The notes beneath the pieces are model-generated. The model had not been told where the DNA came from and searched no databases. It saw nothing but the letters and a program-made list of their open reading frames with translations. A stretch of DNA of 64,000 nucleotides from Pseudomonas chlororaphis subsp. chlororaphis. GTDB lineage: Bacteria; Pseudomonadota; Gammaproteobacteria; Pseudomonadales; Pseudomonadaceae. Location of the stretch: assembly GCF_003945765.1 (NCBI RefSeq), contig NZ_CP027712.1:1860001-1924000 (forward strand). Reading direction: 5' to 3'. The position numbers were made by a program, and so were the translations under genes. Below are positions 19,345-27,963 of this stretch, in pieces. The first letter of the stretch is position 1, and every line of letters begins with the position of its first letter.

Positions 19345-20553
19345 TCAGGCCGTGACAGGCAGCGCCTTCTGCGAGGTGCCCAGGAAGCGCAGCAGGGCCA
19401 GCAACGGCAAGGCGCTGCCGACGCCGACTATGCCCAGCCAGCCGGCGTGTTCGTACACCGCGCTGGCAATCGACGAGCCGACCGCGCCGCCGATGAAGAT
19501 GCTGGTCATGTACAGCGCGTTGAGGCGGCCGCGGCTATGGGCATCCAGCGCGTAGACCGCGCGCTGGCCGAGGACCATGTTCATCTGCACGCAGAAATCC
19601 AGGACCACGCCGGTCACCGCCAGGCCGATGACGCTGTAGGCCGGGTGGACAAAGGCCGGCAGGAAGCTCAAGGCGGCGAACAGCATGGCCAGCAACGAGG
19701 CGACGCGGGTGTGACCGGCATCCGCCAGGCGTCCGCTGATGGGTGCGGCGATGGCGCCTATGGCTCCGACCAGGGCGAACAGGGCGATCTGGCTTTGCGA
19801 CAGGCCATGGTTGCGCGCCAGCTCCAGCGGCACCGCGGTCCAGAACAGGCTGAAGGTGGCGAACATACAGGCCTGGTAAAACGCTCGCTGACGCAGCACC
19901 GGTTGCTGGCGCAGCAGGGTGCCCAGCGAGCGCAGCAACTGGCCGTAGGTGGCGCTGTGAGCGGGCTGGCGCTTGGGCACGGTCAGCAGTAGGACCAGGC
20001 TGATGGCAGCCATCAGCACGGCGGCGGCGATAAACATCGCGCGCCAGCCGAACAGGTCGGCCACCACGCTGGACACCGGGCGTGCCAGCAGGATGCCCAG
20101 CAGCAGGCCGCCCATGATGCCGCCGACCACCCGGCCACGGGATTCCTCCGGCGTCAGGTGCGCAGCCAGGGGAATCAGGATCTGTACCGACACCGAGCTG
20201 AAGCCGATCAGCAGCGAGACCAGCAGAAAGGCGTTGGGCTGCTCGGTGAACCCGGCGCCCAGTAGGCTGGCGATGGCCACCAGGCTGGTGAGGATCATCA
20301 GCCGGCGGTTTTCCAGCAGGTCGCCCAGGGGCACCAGGAAGAACAGGCCCAGGGCGTAGCCGATCTGGGTCAGGGATACGATCAGGCTGGCCATGGTGCT
20401 GCTCAGGCCGATGTCCGGGGCGATCAGCTCGATGATCGGCTGGGCATAGTAGATGTTGGCGACTATGGCGCCGCAGCAGAAGGCGAACAGCAGCACCATG
20501 CCGCGGGTCATGGTCGTGGTGGCGGCGGGCAGCCCCTGGGTCGTGGAAGTCAT
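19345..20553 (-). CDS. MFS family exporter
   Basis: A 402-aa major facilitator with twelve hydrophobic segments, starting at ATG 20553 (MTSTTQGLPAATTTM) after a CGAGAA ribosome-site candidate. The drug-exporter-like features are NIYYAQPIIELIAPDIGL in helix 1-2, LGDLLENRRLMI as motif A, and ESRGRVVGGIMGGLLLGILLARPVSS as the antiporter motif region. The substrate is unknown. The adjacent LysR gene is the likely local regulator, although it appears frameshifted in this sequence. Confidence 0.88.
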   Translation of the reverse strand: MTSTTQGLPAATTTMTRGMVLLFAFCCGAIVANIYYAQPIIELIAPDIGLSSTMASLIVSLTQIGYALGLFFLVPLGDLLENRRLMILTSLVAIASLLGAGFTEQPNAFLLVSLLIGFSSVSVQILIPLAAHLTPEESRGRVVGGIMGGLLLGILLARPVSSVVADLFGWRAMFIAAAVLMAAISLVLLLTVPKRQPAHSATYGQLLRSLGTLLRQQPVLRQRAFYQACMFATFSLFWTAVPLELARNHGLSQSQIALFALVGAIGAIAAPISGRLADAGHTRVASLLAMLFAALSFLPAFVHPAYSVIGLAVTGVVLDFCVQMNMVLGQRAVYALDAHSRGRLNALYMTSIFIGGAVGSSIASAVYEHAGWLGIVGVGSALPLLALLRFLGTSQKALPVTA

Positions 20554-20818
20554 GGCGATTCTCGTTGCAGCGAAAAGGGTGCGGGCGAGGCTAAGGGGCT
20601 GGCCCGTGACGCGGTAGAAGCTGACGAGCGATAGCATTCATGCCCGGGAGGAATAAATGCCTGGCGGGGCCGGCCGAGAGCGGCAGACGACGACCGGGAT
20701 CGCGTTGCGATGATACATTTACTTACATTCAGTTCCATAGCTCGCTCATTGTTCCGCGGACACTGGAGTGCTTTCGTTTAGACCTCTGTGCCACCTTTCA
20801 TCACAGGAAGCCCGTCCC

Positions 20819-21448
20819 ATGAATCTGTGTCTTCGCCGCCTGCTCGGCGGCGCCCAAGCGATCACCCTCGGCGCACTGCTGCTGGCCGGCCCGGCCCAGG
20901 CCCAGGACGCACCGGGCATGCGCATCGGCGTGCGCGGGGAAATCACCAGCATCGCCGGCGACGCGGTGCGGGTGCACGTCAACAGTGGCGAGAACGTCAC
21001 CATCAACCTCACACCACAGACCCAGGTCCGCGCCGTGACCCTGGCCAATATCGAGGACATCAAGCCCGGCAGCTACATAGGTTCGGCCGCCGTGCCGCAG
21101 GCCGATGGCAGCCTCAAGGCGCTGGAGGTCCATGTGTTTCCACCGCAGATGGCCGGCACCGGCGACGGCCATCGGCCTTTCGATCTGGTCAAGGGCAGCA
21201 GCATGACCAATGGCCGCGTCGGCGACCTGGTGGTGAGCAACGGCCGCACCCTGACTGTCAACTACAAGGGCGGCCAGCAGACGATCCTGGTGCCGGACGA
21301 CGTGCCCATCGTCAACCTGGTGCCGGGCGACCGCAGCCTGCTCAAGGCTGGGGTCAAGGTGGTGATGTTCGTCTCCCAGAGCGCGGACGGCACGCTCACC
21401 GCGCAATCGATCTCCGCCGGCAAGGATGGGGTGACGCCACCGATGTAG
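20819..21448 (+). CDS. Secreted DUF5666-like protein
   Basis: A 209-aa protein starting at ATG 20819, with a signal peptide of about 30 residues (TLGALLLAGPAQAQ, probable cut after AQA). The mature protein is all-beta, with repeated OB-like segments (IGVRGEITSIAGDAVRVHVN, GRVGDLVVSNGRTLTVNYKG) resembling DUF5666. Periplasmic location is inferred from the signal. I know no function. The gene stands alone between the MFS gene and the RidA-like gene. Confidence 0.72.
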   Translation: MNLCLRRLLGGAQAITLGALLLAGPAQAQDAPGMRIGVRGEITSIAGDAVRVHVNSGENVTINLTPQTQVRAVTLANIEDIKPGSYIGSAAVPQADGSLKALEVHVFPPQMAGTGDGHRPFDLVKGSSMTNGRVGDLVVSNGRTLTVNYKGGQQTILVPDDVPIVNLVPGDRSLLKAGVKVVMFVSQSADGTLTAQSISAGKDGVTPPM

Positions 21449-21553
21449 CTGGCTGGCGGTTACGTTGCCAGGTGTTTCAACGACCTGGTTTCGGATGGCC
21501 TTGTGCAGGGGCTTGGTTTAGGGTTTGCGGTCGTCTATCGCAGCGGAGGTCCC

Positions 21554-22003
21554 ATGCACACATCAGTCTTCAATCCGCCCAGTGTCTTCAATTCCCTGCA
21601 GTACGGTTTCAGCCAGGCCGTGGAGGTGCGCGGTGGGCGGCGCCTGCTGCTGTCCGGCCAGGTGGGTGTCGATGAGCGCGAGGTCTGCGTCGGCCCGGGG
21701 CTGCGCGAGCAGACCGAGCAGAGCTTCGACAATATCGCCCGGGTCCTGGCGGCGGCAGGCGGCGACCTGAGCCACGTGGTCATGCTGCGGATCTACATCG
21801 CCGAGGCAGCCCGCGACCAGCAGGAACAGATCAGCCAGGTGCTGTTGCAGCGTTTCCCCCAGCAGCCGCCGGCGTCCTCGTGGATCATCGTCAGCGGCCT
21901 GTCCTTGCCCGAGTGGCTGATCGAGGTCGAGGCCGAGGCGATGTTGCCTGAGCTGCACGAGGTTCGGGGCGCCGCCCTGGTCGATGTAGCCGCCGGGCTT
22001 TAG
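21554..22003 (+). CDS. RidA/YjgF-family protein
   Basis: A 149-aa protein. ATG 21554 is chosen because GCGGAGGT precedes it, whereas the longer in-frame start at 21503 has none. The RidA fold signatures are visible: RRLLLSGQVGVD, EQTEQSFDNIARVLAAAGGDLSHVVMLRIYI, and SSWIIVSGLSLPEWLIEVEAEA. The classical catalytic arginine region is partly altered, so it may belong to a RidA-like subgroup rather than the imine deaminase proper. It ends just before a strong bidirectional terminator. Confidence 0.82.
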   Translation: MHTSVFNPPSVFNSLQYGFSQAVEVRGGRRLLLSGQVGVDEREVCVGPGLREQTEQSFDNIARVLAAAGGDLSHVVMLRIYIAEAARDQQEQISQVLLQRFPQQPPASSWIIVSGLSLPEWLIEVEAEAMLPELHEVRGAALVDVAAGL

Positions 22004-22014
22004 GCGCAAGCAAT

Positions 22015-22042
22015 AAAAAAGCGACCCGAGGGTCGCTTTTTT
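22015..22042. terminator. Bidirectional intrinsic terminator
   Basis: AAAAAA, then stem GCGACC (22021-22026), loop CGAG, stem GGTCGC (22031-22036), then TTTTTT. It serves both the RidA-like gene (+) and sbp (-), which converge here. Confidence 0.92.
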
Positions 22043-22057
22043 CATGGGCCGGGGGCG

Positions 22058-23056
22058 TTATTTGCCACCGTAGATCTGGTCGAAGACCCCGCCATCGTTG
22101 AAGTGGGTCTTCTGCACGGTACGCCAGTCGCCGAAGGTTTTTTCCACTGAGAGGAAGTCGACTTTCGGGAAACGGTCGGTGTACTTGGCCAGGACTTTCG
22201 GGTCCCGTGGGCGCAGGTAGTTGTTGGCGGCGATTTCCTGGCCTTCTGGCGACCACAGGTACTTCAGGTACTCCTCGGCCGCGGCACGCGAGCCTTTCTT
22301 GTCGACCACTTTGTCGACCACCGACACCGGTGGCTCGGCTTCGGCGGAGACGCTCGGGTAGATGACTTCGAACTGATCGCGGCCGAATTCGCGGGCGATC
22401 ATTTCCGCTTCGTTCTCGAAGGTCACCAGCACGTCGCCGATCTGGTTGGTCATGAAGGTGGTGGTCGCGGCGCGGCCACCGGTGTCGAGCACCGGTGCCT
22501 GCTTGAACAGCTTGCCGACGAAGTCCTTGGCCTTGTTCTCGTCGCCGCCGTTCTTCAGCACATAACCCCAGGCCGACAGGTAGGTGTAGCGGCCGTTACC
22601 CGAAGTCTTGGGGTTCGGCACTATCACTTGCACGCCATCCTTGAGCAGGTCCGGCCAGTCTTTCAGGGCCTTGGGGTTGCCCTTGCGCACGATGAACACG
22701 GTGGCCGAGGTGAAGGGTGCGCTGTTGTTGGGCAGGCGGGTCACCCAGTTGTCCGGCACCAGCTTGCCGTTGTCCGCCAGGGCGTTGATGTCGGTGGCCA
22801 TGTTCATGGTGATGACGTCGGCCGGCAGGCCGTCGATCACTGAGCGCGCCTGTTTGCTGGAACCGCCGAAGGACATCTGCAGGGTGATGTTCTCGTTGTG
22901 CTCGGCCTGCCAGTGCTTCTGGAAGGCGCTGTTGTAGTCCTTGTAGAAGTCTCGCATCACGTCATAGGAAACGTTGAGCAGGGTCGGGGCGGCCTGGGCG
23001 ACGCTGCCCAGTGCCAGGCCGGCGGCCAGGAGAGAGGCGCTAACGAGTTTTTTCAC
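22058..23056 (-). CDS. sbp: Sulfate ABC transporter substrate-binding protein
   Basis: A 332-aa periplasmic binding protein with a cleavable signal peptide (residues 1-23, ending AQA). It shows the sulfate-binding family signatures TLLNVSYDVMRDFYKDYN, SFGGSSKQARSVIDGLPADVITMNMATDI, NPKTSGNGRYTYLSAWGY and the C-terminal FPKVDFLSVEKTFGDW. It captures sulfate for CysTWA-type import. No transporter partner genes lie in this window, so it is an orphan binding protein. AAAAAGGAATG gives a clear ribosome site. Confidence 0.95.
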   Translation of the reverse strand: MKKLVSASLLAAGLALGSVAQAAPTLLNVSYDVMRDFYKDYNSAFQKHWQAEHNENITLQMSFGGSSKQARSVIDGLPADVITMNMATDINALADNGKLVPDNWVTRLPNNSAPFTSATVFIVRKGNPKALKDWPDLLKDGVQVIVPNPKTSGNGRYTYLSAWGYVLKNGGDENKAKDFVGKLFKQAPVLDTGGRAATTTFMTNQIGDVLVTFENEAEMIAREFGRDQFEVIYPSVSAEAEPPVSVVDKVVDKKGSRAAAEEYLKYLWSPEGQEIAANNYLRPRDPKVLAKYTDRFPKVDFLSVEKTFGDWRTVQKTHFNDGGVFDQIYGGK

Positions 23057-23095
23057 TGCACATTCCTTTTTGTTGAGAGTGAATTCGAGAGTGAA

Positions 23096-23140
23096 GGCAT
23101 TTTGCCGCCGACTATAGCCGGGGCGGTATATCTCTTTAAA
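23096..23140 (-). promoter_or_regulatory. Candidate sbp promoter region
   Basis: On the minus strand TATAGT (23111-23116) is a -10 candidate. About 17 nt upstream lies an AT-rich TTTAAAG stretch rather than TTGACA, as expected for an activator-dependent (CysB-type) promoter. The sequence is suggestive only. Confidence 0.35.
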
Positions 23141-23162
23141 GATTAAAAAGTGCTTTGCTTAT

Positions 23163-23996
23163 TCAGTTTTCCTGAACCACTTTTGGGAACAACGCATTGC
23201 CGCACCGCGAGCAGAACGCGGCGCCGTGCTCATGGTCGTTCTTCCTGCACACCGGGCAGTCGTGCTTGAGCTGTTCGCCGCGCAGGGCATTGGCCAGTTC
23301 CGCGGTGAAGATCCCGGTGGGCACGGCGATGATCGAGTAACCAGTGATCATCACCATCGATGAAATCACCTGGCCCAGCGGCGTCTTCGGCACGATGTCG
23401 CCAAAACCCACGGTGGTCAGGGTGACGATGGCCCAGTAGATGCCCTTGGGGATGCTGGTGAACCCGTGCTCCGGCCCCTCGACCACATACATCAGGGTGC
23501 CGAACACCGTGACCAGGGTCGATACGCTGAGCAGGAACACGATGATTTTCTGCTTGCTGCCGCGCAGCGCCGACATCAGGTAGTTGGCCTGCTTGAGGTA
23601 CGGGCTGAGCTTGAGCACGCGGAAGATGCGCAGCATGCGGATCACCCGGATGATCAGCAGGTACTGGGCGTCGCTGTAATACAGGGCGAGGATCCCCGGC
23701 ACGATGGCCAGCAGGTCCACCAAGCCGTAGAAACTGAAGGCGTAGCGCAACGGCTTGGGCGAGCAATACAGGCGCAGGCCGTATTCGATGGCGAAGATCA
23801 GGGTAAAACCCCATTCGATATAGGCCAGCACATTGGCGTAGTTCTGATGCACCTCGTCGATGCTGTCGAGGATCACGATCACCAGGCTGGCGAGGATGAT
23901 CAGCAACAGGGTGCTGTCGAAGCGTCGACCGGCCACGGTGTCGGTCTGGAAAATCATGACGTAGAGACGCTCGCGCCAGTGCCGGTTGTTGTCCAT
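23163..23996 (-). CDS. Voltage-gated K+ channel-like protein with C-terminal zinc ribbon
   Basis: A 277-aa six-span ion channel. S4 carries regularly spaced arginines (RVIRMLRIFRVLKLSPY, residues 117-133). The pore has the selectivity filter TVGFGD at 195-200, a GFG variant of TVGYGD. After S6 a short tail holds two Cys pairs, C247/C250 and C262/C265 (CPVC and CSRC), forming a probable zinc ribbon. Together these suggest a potassium-selective voltage-sensing channel of the cytoplasmic membrane with a small cytosolic metal-binding module. It lies downstream of the urea transporter on the same strand. Confidence 0.9.
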   Translation of the reverse strand: MDNNRHWRERLYVMIFQTDTVAGRRFDSTLLLIILASLVIVILDSIDEVHQNYANVLAYIEWGFTLIFAIEYGLRLYCSPKPLRYAFSFYGLVDLLAIVPGILALYYSDAQYLLIIRVIRMLRIFRVLKLSPYLKQANYLMSALRGSKQKIIVFLLSVSTLVTVFGTLMYVVEGPEHGFTSIPKGIYWAIVTLTTVGFGDIVPKTPLGQVISSMVMITGYSIIAVPTGIFTAELANALRGEQLKHDCPVCRKNDHEHGAAFCSRCGNALFPKVVQEN

Positions 23997-24017
23997 GTTG
24001 TTCGCCTGAATCGAAGG

Positions 24018-24941
24018 TCAGCGAAGCCTAGGGGGATTGGCCCCGGTAGCGCAAGGCGTGCTGTCCACGGCGGCCTGGCGCAGCACCCGCAGCGCGGCGC
24101 GAACCAGCCAGCAGGCGAGGATAAAGGGTGCGGTGAGAACGGGCAGGCCCAGCGCGGCGAAGCCCGGGGCGAGCAGCAGCGCCAGGAGCATTCCCGGCAG
24201 GGCCAACCAGGATCGGCGGCGGTCCTGGCTCAGGGCCAGGGCGACCAGGGCACAGTTGTAGCCGCCAAGGCCCAGCAGGGCGCCGGCGTGGTCCTGTTGC
24301 AGCAGGGCGAAGCCCAGGCCCGCCGCCGAACCGAATAGCGCCCAGGCGGCCGCCCGGCGATCAGCCAGCAGCAACCCCAGGGCAATCAGCACCCCGGCCA
24401 GCGGATGCTCGAGGAACATCACCTGGCCGAGTCCCTGGATCAGTGCCTGCAGCAGCGCCAGCGCATCGGGCTCGACCCAGGGCGCGGCGGCACTGGCGGG
24501 CAGCGGCGCGGCCAGGCCCAGCAGCAACCAGCCGAGGCCGACGAAGGGCGCGGTGTAGGCCGGTAGGCAATATTGATCGCGGGCGCGTTTGAGCCATTGC
24601 CGGGTGAGGATCGCACTGAGGCCGCCGCAGGCGATGATCAGCGGTGGCAGCAGCACCGACCAGTCGAAGCGCAGGCTCAGGAGCAGGCCGAGCAAGACTC
24701 CGTTGTAGCTGAACAGCCCGGCTTGCCGGTCGGCCTTGGCATAGCCCCGGCGCTGCGCGGTGAGCAGCCCGGCCACGCCGCCCAGCAGCGCGCCACCGAG
24801 CAACGCCGGAGCGCTCAGCAGGATGGCCAGCATGCACAGCAGGCCGCACAGCGGATGGCGCTGGAGGAAGATCTGGCTGAAGCCGTTGAGCAGGGCGGTG
24901 GCCCAGTCGGGGCAGTGCGCGTTGAAGTGTTCTGAAGGCAT
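24018..24941 (-). CDS. Urea transporter family protein
   Basis: A 307-aa hydrophobic protein starting at ATG 24941 (MPSEHFNAHCPDWATALLNGF). It shows the two-fold repeat of the UT family: GFSQIFLQRHPLCGLLCMLAILL in the first half and GLGQVMFLEHPLAGVLIALGLLL in the second. Each repeat carries the conserved H-P-x-x-G element. In this family the protein is a channel-like facilitator of urea across the inner membrane. Its place downstream of the glyoxylate genes fits purine/allantoin breakdown, which yields both glyoxylate and urea; that link is inference. Confidence 0.88.
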   Translation of the reverse strand: MPSEHFNAHCPDWATALLNGFSQIFLQRHPLCGLLCMLAILLSAPALLGGALLGGVAGLLTAQRRGYAKADRQAGLFSYNGVLLGLLLSLRFDWSVLLPPLIIACGGLSAILTRQWLKRARDQYCLPAYTAPFVGLGWLLLGLAAPLPASAAAPWVEPDALALLQALIQGLGQVMFLEHPLAGVLIALGLLLADRRAAAWALFGSAAGLGFALLQQDHAGALLGLGGYNCALVALALSQDRRRSWLALPGMLLALLLAPGFAALGLPVLTAPFILACWLVRAALRVLRQAAVDSTPCATGANPPRLR

Positions 24942-24953
24942 GAGGTGGGCTCT

Positions 24954-25102
24954 TGTAGCCGCTGACGAGCACAGCGAGGCTGCGATCGGGCGCGTAGCGG
25001 CCGTCAATCAGGCAATGCCGTGTTCCACAGGCAAGTCCAGTGCTCGGGCCTGGCGAAGACTGCGTTTTCGAGCGCAGCCTCGCAGGCTCGGCAGCGGCTA
25101 CA
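24954..25102. repeat. REP-type inverted pair, long spacer
   Basis: TGTAGCCGCTG... at the left and ...GGCAGCGGCTACA at the right flank about 110 nt. It lies between pyk and the urea transporter gene. Confidence 0.75.
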
Positions 25103-25105
25103 GGC

Positions 25106-26521
25106 TCAGATCAGGGTTTCGATGCGCAGCGAGTTGGTCGAGCCCGGCTGGCCGAACGGCACGCCGGCGGTGATCAACAGGGTGTCGCCACGTTTGGCCA
25201 TGCCTTGTGCCTGGGCGATTTCCAGGGCAGTGGAGCAGACCTCGTCGACCTGACGCAGGCGGTCGTTGACCACCGAGTGCACACCCCAGGCCACCGTCAG
25301 GCGCCGCGCGGTGGACAGGTTCGGCGTCAGGTTGAGGATCGGCACCGTCGGCCGTTCCCGGGCCGCGCGCAGGCTGGAGCTGCCGGACTCGCTGTAGTTC
25401 ACCAGCACCGCCACCGGCAGGATGCTGCTGATACGGCGGATCGCGCAACTGATGGCATCGGACACCGTGGCTTCGGCCTGGGGCCGGCTGACGTCGAGCT
25501 GGGCCTGGTAGTCCGGGCCGCTTTCCACCTGGCGGATGATCTTGCTCATCATCTGCACCGCTTCCAGCGGGTATTCGCCGGAGGCGGTTTCCGCCGAGAG
25601 CATCACCGCGTCGGCACCTTCGGCCACCGCGTTGGCCACGTCCGTGACCTCGGCCCGGGTCGGGGCGGGGGAGAATCGCATGGATTCGAGCATCTGCGTG
25701 GCCACCACCACCGGTTTGCCCAGCTGGCGGCAGGTGCCGATGATGTTCTTCTGGATCTGCGGCACGCTTTCGGCCGGCACTTCGACGCCCAGGTCGCCAC
25801 GGGCCACCATGATCGCGTCGCTCAATTCGGCGATCTCGCGCAGTTGGGTGACCGCCGAGGGTTTCTCGATCTTGGCCATCAGGAACGCCTTGTCGCCGAT
25901 CAGCGCGCGGGCTTCGCGAATGTCCTCGGGGCGCTGCACGAACGACAGGGCGACCCAGTCCACCCCCAGTTCCAGGCCGAAGTCCAGGTCGCGGCGATCC
26001 TTGGCGGTCAGCGGGCTGAGGTCGAGCAGCGCCTGCGGGACGTTGACGCCTTTGCGGTCCGACAGCTCGCCGCCGTTGAGCACTGTGGTGTCGATGGCGT
26101 CGGCGTGTTTGGCGGTGACCCGCAGGCGCAGCTTGCCATCGTCCAGCAGCAGGTCCATGCCCGGCTCCAGGGCTTTGAGGATTTCCGGGTGGGGCAGGTT
26201 GACCCGGCGCTGGTCGCCCGGGGTGCTGTCCAGGTCCAGGCGCAGGGCCTGGCCACGGTGCAGTTGGACCTTGCCTTCGGCGAACGTGCCGACCCGCAGT
26301 TTCGGGCCTTGCAGGTCCATGAGGATGCCCAGCGGGTAGTTCAGCTGCTTTTCGACTTCGCGGATCCACTGGTAACGCTGGGCGTGATCGGCGTGGTCAC
26401 CGTGGCTGAAGTTGAGGCGAAAGATATTCACCCCGGCCTGCACCAGCTCGCGGATATCGTCGATGCCGTCGATGGCCGGGCCGAGGGTGGCGAGGATTTT
26501 GACCTTTTTGTCAGGCGTCAT
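25106..26521 (-). CDS. pykA: Pyruvate kinase
   Basis: A 471-aa pyruvate kinase. Visible motifs are KVKILATLGPA, FRLNFSHG, the substrate/metal site MDLQGPKLRVGTF, FLMAKIEKPSAV, MVARGDLGVEVP and the C-terminal regulatory domain. It converts phosphoenolpyruvate and ADP to pyruvate and ATP. Its start overlaps the end of the glycerate kinase gene by 11 nt. That overlap and synteny make it part of the glyoxylate-glycerate operon, carrying 2-phosphoglycerate-derived PEP to pyruvate. Whether it should be called pykA or pykF cannot be decided by eye. Confidence 0.94.
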   Translation of the reverse strand: MTPDKKVKILATLGPAIDGIDDIRELVQAGVNIFRLNFSHGDHADHAQRYQWIREVEKQLNYPLGILMDLQGPKLRVGTFAEGKVQLHRGQALRLDLDSTPGDQRRVNLPHPEILKALEPGMDLLLDDGKLRLRVTAKHADAIDTTVLNGGELSDRKGVNVPQALLDLSPLTAKDRRDLDFGLELGVDWVALSFVQRPEDIREARALIGDKAFLMAKIEKPSAVTQLREIAELSDAIMVARGDLGVEVPAESVPQIQKNIIGTCRQLGKPVVVATQMLESMRFSPAPTRAEVTDVANAVAEGADAVMLSAETASGEYPLEAVQMMSKIIRQVESGPDYQAQLDVSRPQAEATVSDAISCAIRRISSILPVAVLVNYSESGSSSLRAARERPTVPILNLTPNLSTARRLTVAWGVHSVVNDRLRQVDEVCSTALEIAQAQGMAKRGDTLLITAGVPFGQPGSTNSLRIETLI

Positions 26522-27791
26522 GTTGGGGGCTCTCGAGGATCAGGATGGCGCGGAAGTCATTGACGTTGGTGCGGGTCGGCTCGGTGACGATCAACCCATC
26601 CAGGGCCGCGAAATAGCCATAGCCGTTGTTGTTGTCCAGCTCGTCGCTGGCACTCAGGCCCAGGGCGGCGGCGCGGGCATGGCTGTCCGGGGCCATGATG
26701 GCGCCGGCGTTGTCTTCGGAGCCGTCGATACCGTCGGTATCGCCCGCCAGGGCGTAGACGCCGGGCAGGCCCTTGAGGCTGTCGGTGAGGCTCAGGAGGA
26801 ACTCGGCATTGCGCCCGCCACGGCCATTGCCGCGCACGGTGACCGTGGTCTCACCGCCGGAGAGGATCACGCAGGGAGCGGCCAGCGGTTGGCCATGCAG
26901 CACCACCTGGCGGGCGATGCCGGCGTGGACCTTGGCCACCTCGCGGGACTCGCCTTCCAGGTCGCCGAGGATCAGCGGGCTGAAGCCGGCCTGGCGGGCC
27001 TTCACCGCGGCGGCCTCCAGCGACTGCTGCGGCCGGGCGATCAGCTGGAAGTGACTGCGGGCCAGGCTCGGGTCGCCGGGCTTGACGGTTTCCGACTCCG
27101 GGCTTTGCAGCCAGGTGCGCACCGCCGCCGGGACCTCGATGGCATAGCGCTTGAGGATCGCCAGGGCCTCGGCCGAGGTGCTGGGGTCGGCCACGGTGGG
27201 GCCGGAAGCGATGACCGTGGCCAGGTCGCCCGGTACATCGGAAATCGCGTAGGTGTAGACGGTGGCCGGCCAGCAGGCCTTGGCCAGGCGGCCGCCCTTG
27301 ATTGCCGAGAGGTGTTTGCGCACGCAGTTCATCTCGCCGATGGTGGCGCCGGACTTGAGCAGGGCTTTGTTGATCGACTGCTTGTCCGCCAGGCTGATGC
27401 CCGCGGCGGGCAGGGCCAGCAGGGCGGAACCGCCGCCGGACAGGAGGAAGATCACCCGGTCCTGTTCCGACAGGTCGCTGACCAGCTCCAGCACGCGCTT
27501 GGCCACGGCCAGGCCGGCGGCATCGGGCACCGGGTGGGCGGCTTCGACCACTTCGATTTTTTCGCAGGGGGCGCCGTGGCCGTAGCGGGTGACGACCAGC
27601 CCGCTGACTTCACCCAACCAGCAGCGTTCGACCACCTGGGCCATGGCCGCGGCGGCCTTGCCGGCACCGATGACGATCACCCGGCCGCTGCGGTCGCTGG
27701 GCAAATGGGCTTCGAGGACGTGCTGCGGGTGGGCGGCGTCGATGGCTGTGGCGAACAGCTCACGGAGGAATTGTTGCGGATCGACCGACAT
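26511..27791 (-). CDS. ttuD: Glycerate 2-kinase (TtuD/MOFRL family)
   Basis: A 426-aa class II glycerate kinase. It has an N-terminal Rossmann-like domain (SGRVIVIGAGKAAAAMAQVVE, FLLSGGGSALLALPA) and a C-terminal MOFRL domain (VYALAGDTDGIDGSEDNAGAI). It phosphorylates D-glycerate made by GlxR, giving 2-phosphoglycerate. It is the fourth gene of gcl-hyi-glxR-ttuD-pyk and overlaps pyk. It was also historically called hydroxypyruvate reductase TtuD in tartrate metabolism, but the MOFRL architecture supports kinase activity. Confidence 0.92.
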   Translation of the reverse strand: MSVDPQQFLRELFATAIDAAHPQHVLEAHLPSDRSGRVIVIGAGKAAAAMAQVVERCWLGEVSGLVVTRYGHGAPCEKIEVVEAAHPVPDAAGLAVAKRVLELVSDLSEQDRVIFLLSGGGSALLALPAAGISLADKQSINKALLKSGATIGEMNCVRKHLSAIKGGRLAKACWPATVYTYAISDVPGDLATVIASGPTVADPSTSAEALAILKRYAIEVPAAVRTWLQSPESETVKPGDPSLARSHFQLIARPQQSLEAAAVKARQAGFSPLILGDLEGESREVAKVHAGIARQVVLHGQPLAAPCVILSGGETTVTVRGNGRGGRNAEFLLSLTDSLKGLPGVYALAGDTDGIDGSEDNAGAIMAPDSHARAAALGLSASDELDNNNGYGYFAALDGLIVTEPTRTNVNDFRAILILESPQHDA

Positions 27792-27840
27792 GGCGGGCTC
27801 CCGGATTTCTTGTTATTCGAGGTGTGGCTGTAACGCAACC

Positions 27841-27943
27841 TGTAGCCGCTGCCGAAGGCTGCGATAAGGTTCGAAGAACCTTCCTGCGATGTGCAGGTGC
27901 ACGCCTGCTGCGCAGGCGATCGCAGCCTTCGGCAGCGGCTACA
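27841..27943. repeat. REP inverted pair between glxR and ttuD
   Basis: TGTAGCCGCTGCCGAAGGCTGCGAT at the left pairs with ATCGCAGCCTTCGGCAGCGGCTACA at the right. The two arms are perfect complements over about 25 nt. A second, smaller hairpin (TGTGCAGGTGCACG...) lies in the loop. Confidence 0.9.
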
Positions 27944-27963
27944 GGGGATTTCCTGGCGTTCTC

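Noticed and set aside
19267..19345. Extended N-terminus for the LysR gene (start at 19345)
   Set aside because: It is open only because it reads the spacer after the MFS gene; the true LysR N-terminus lies in a different frame from 19266.
25040..26563. 507-codon plus-strand frame opposite pyk
   Set aside because: Pyruvate kinase on the minus strand has all its motifs; the other frame has none.
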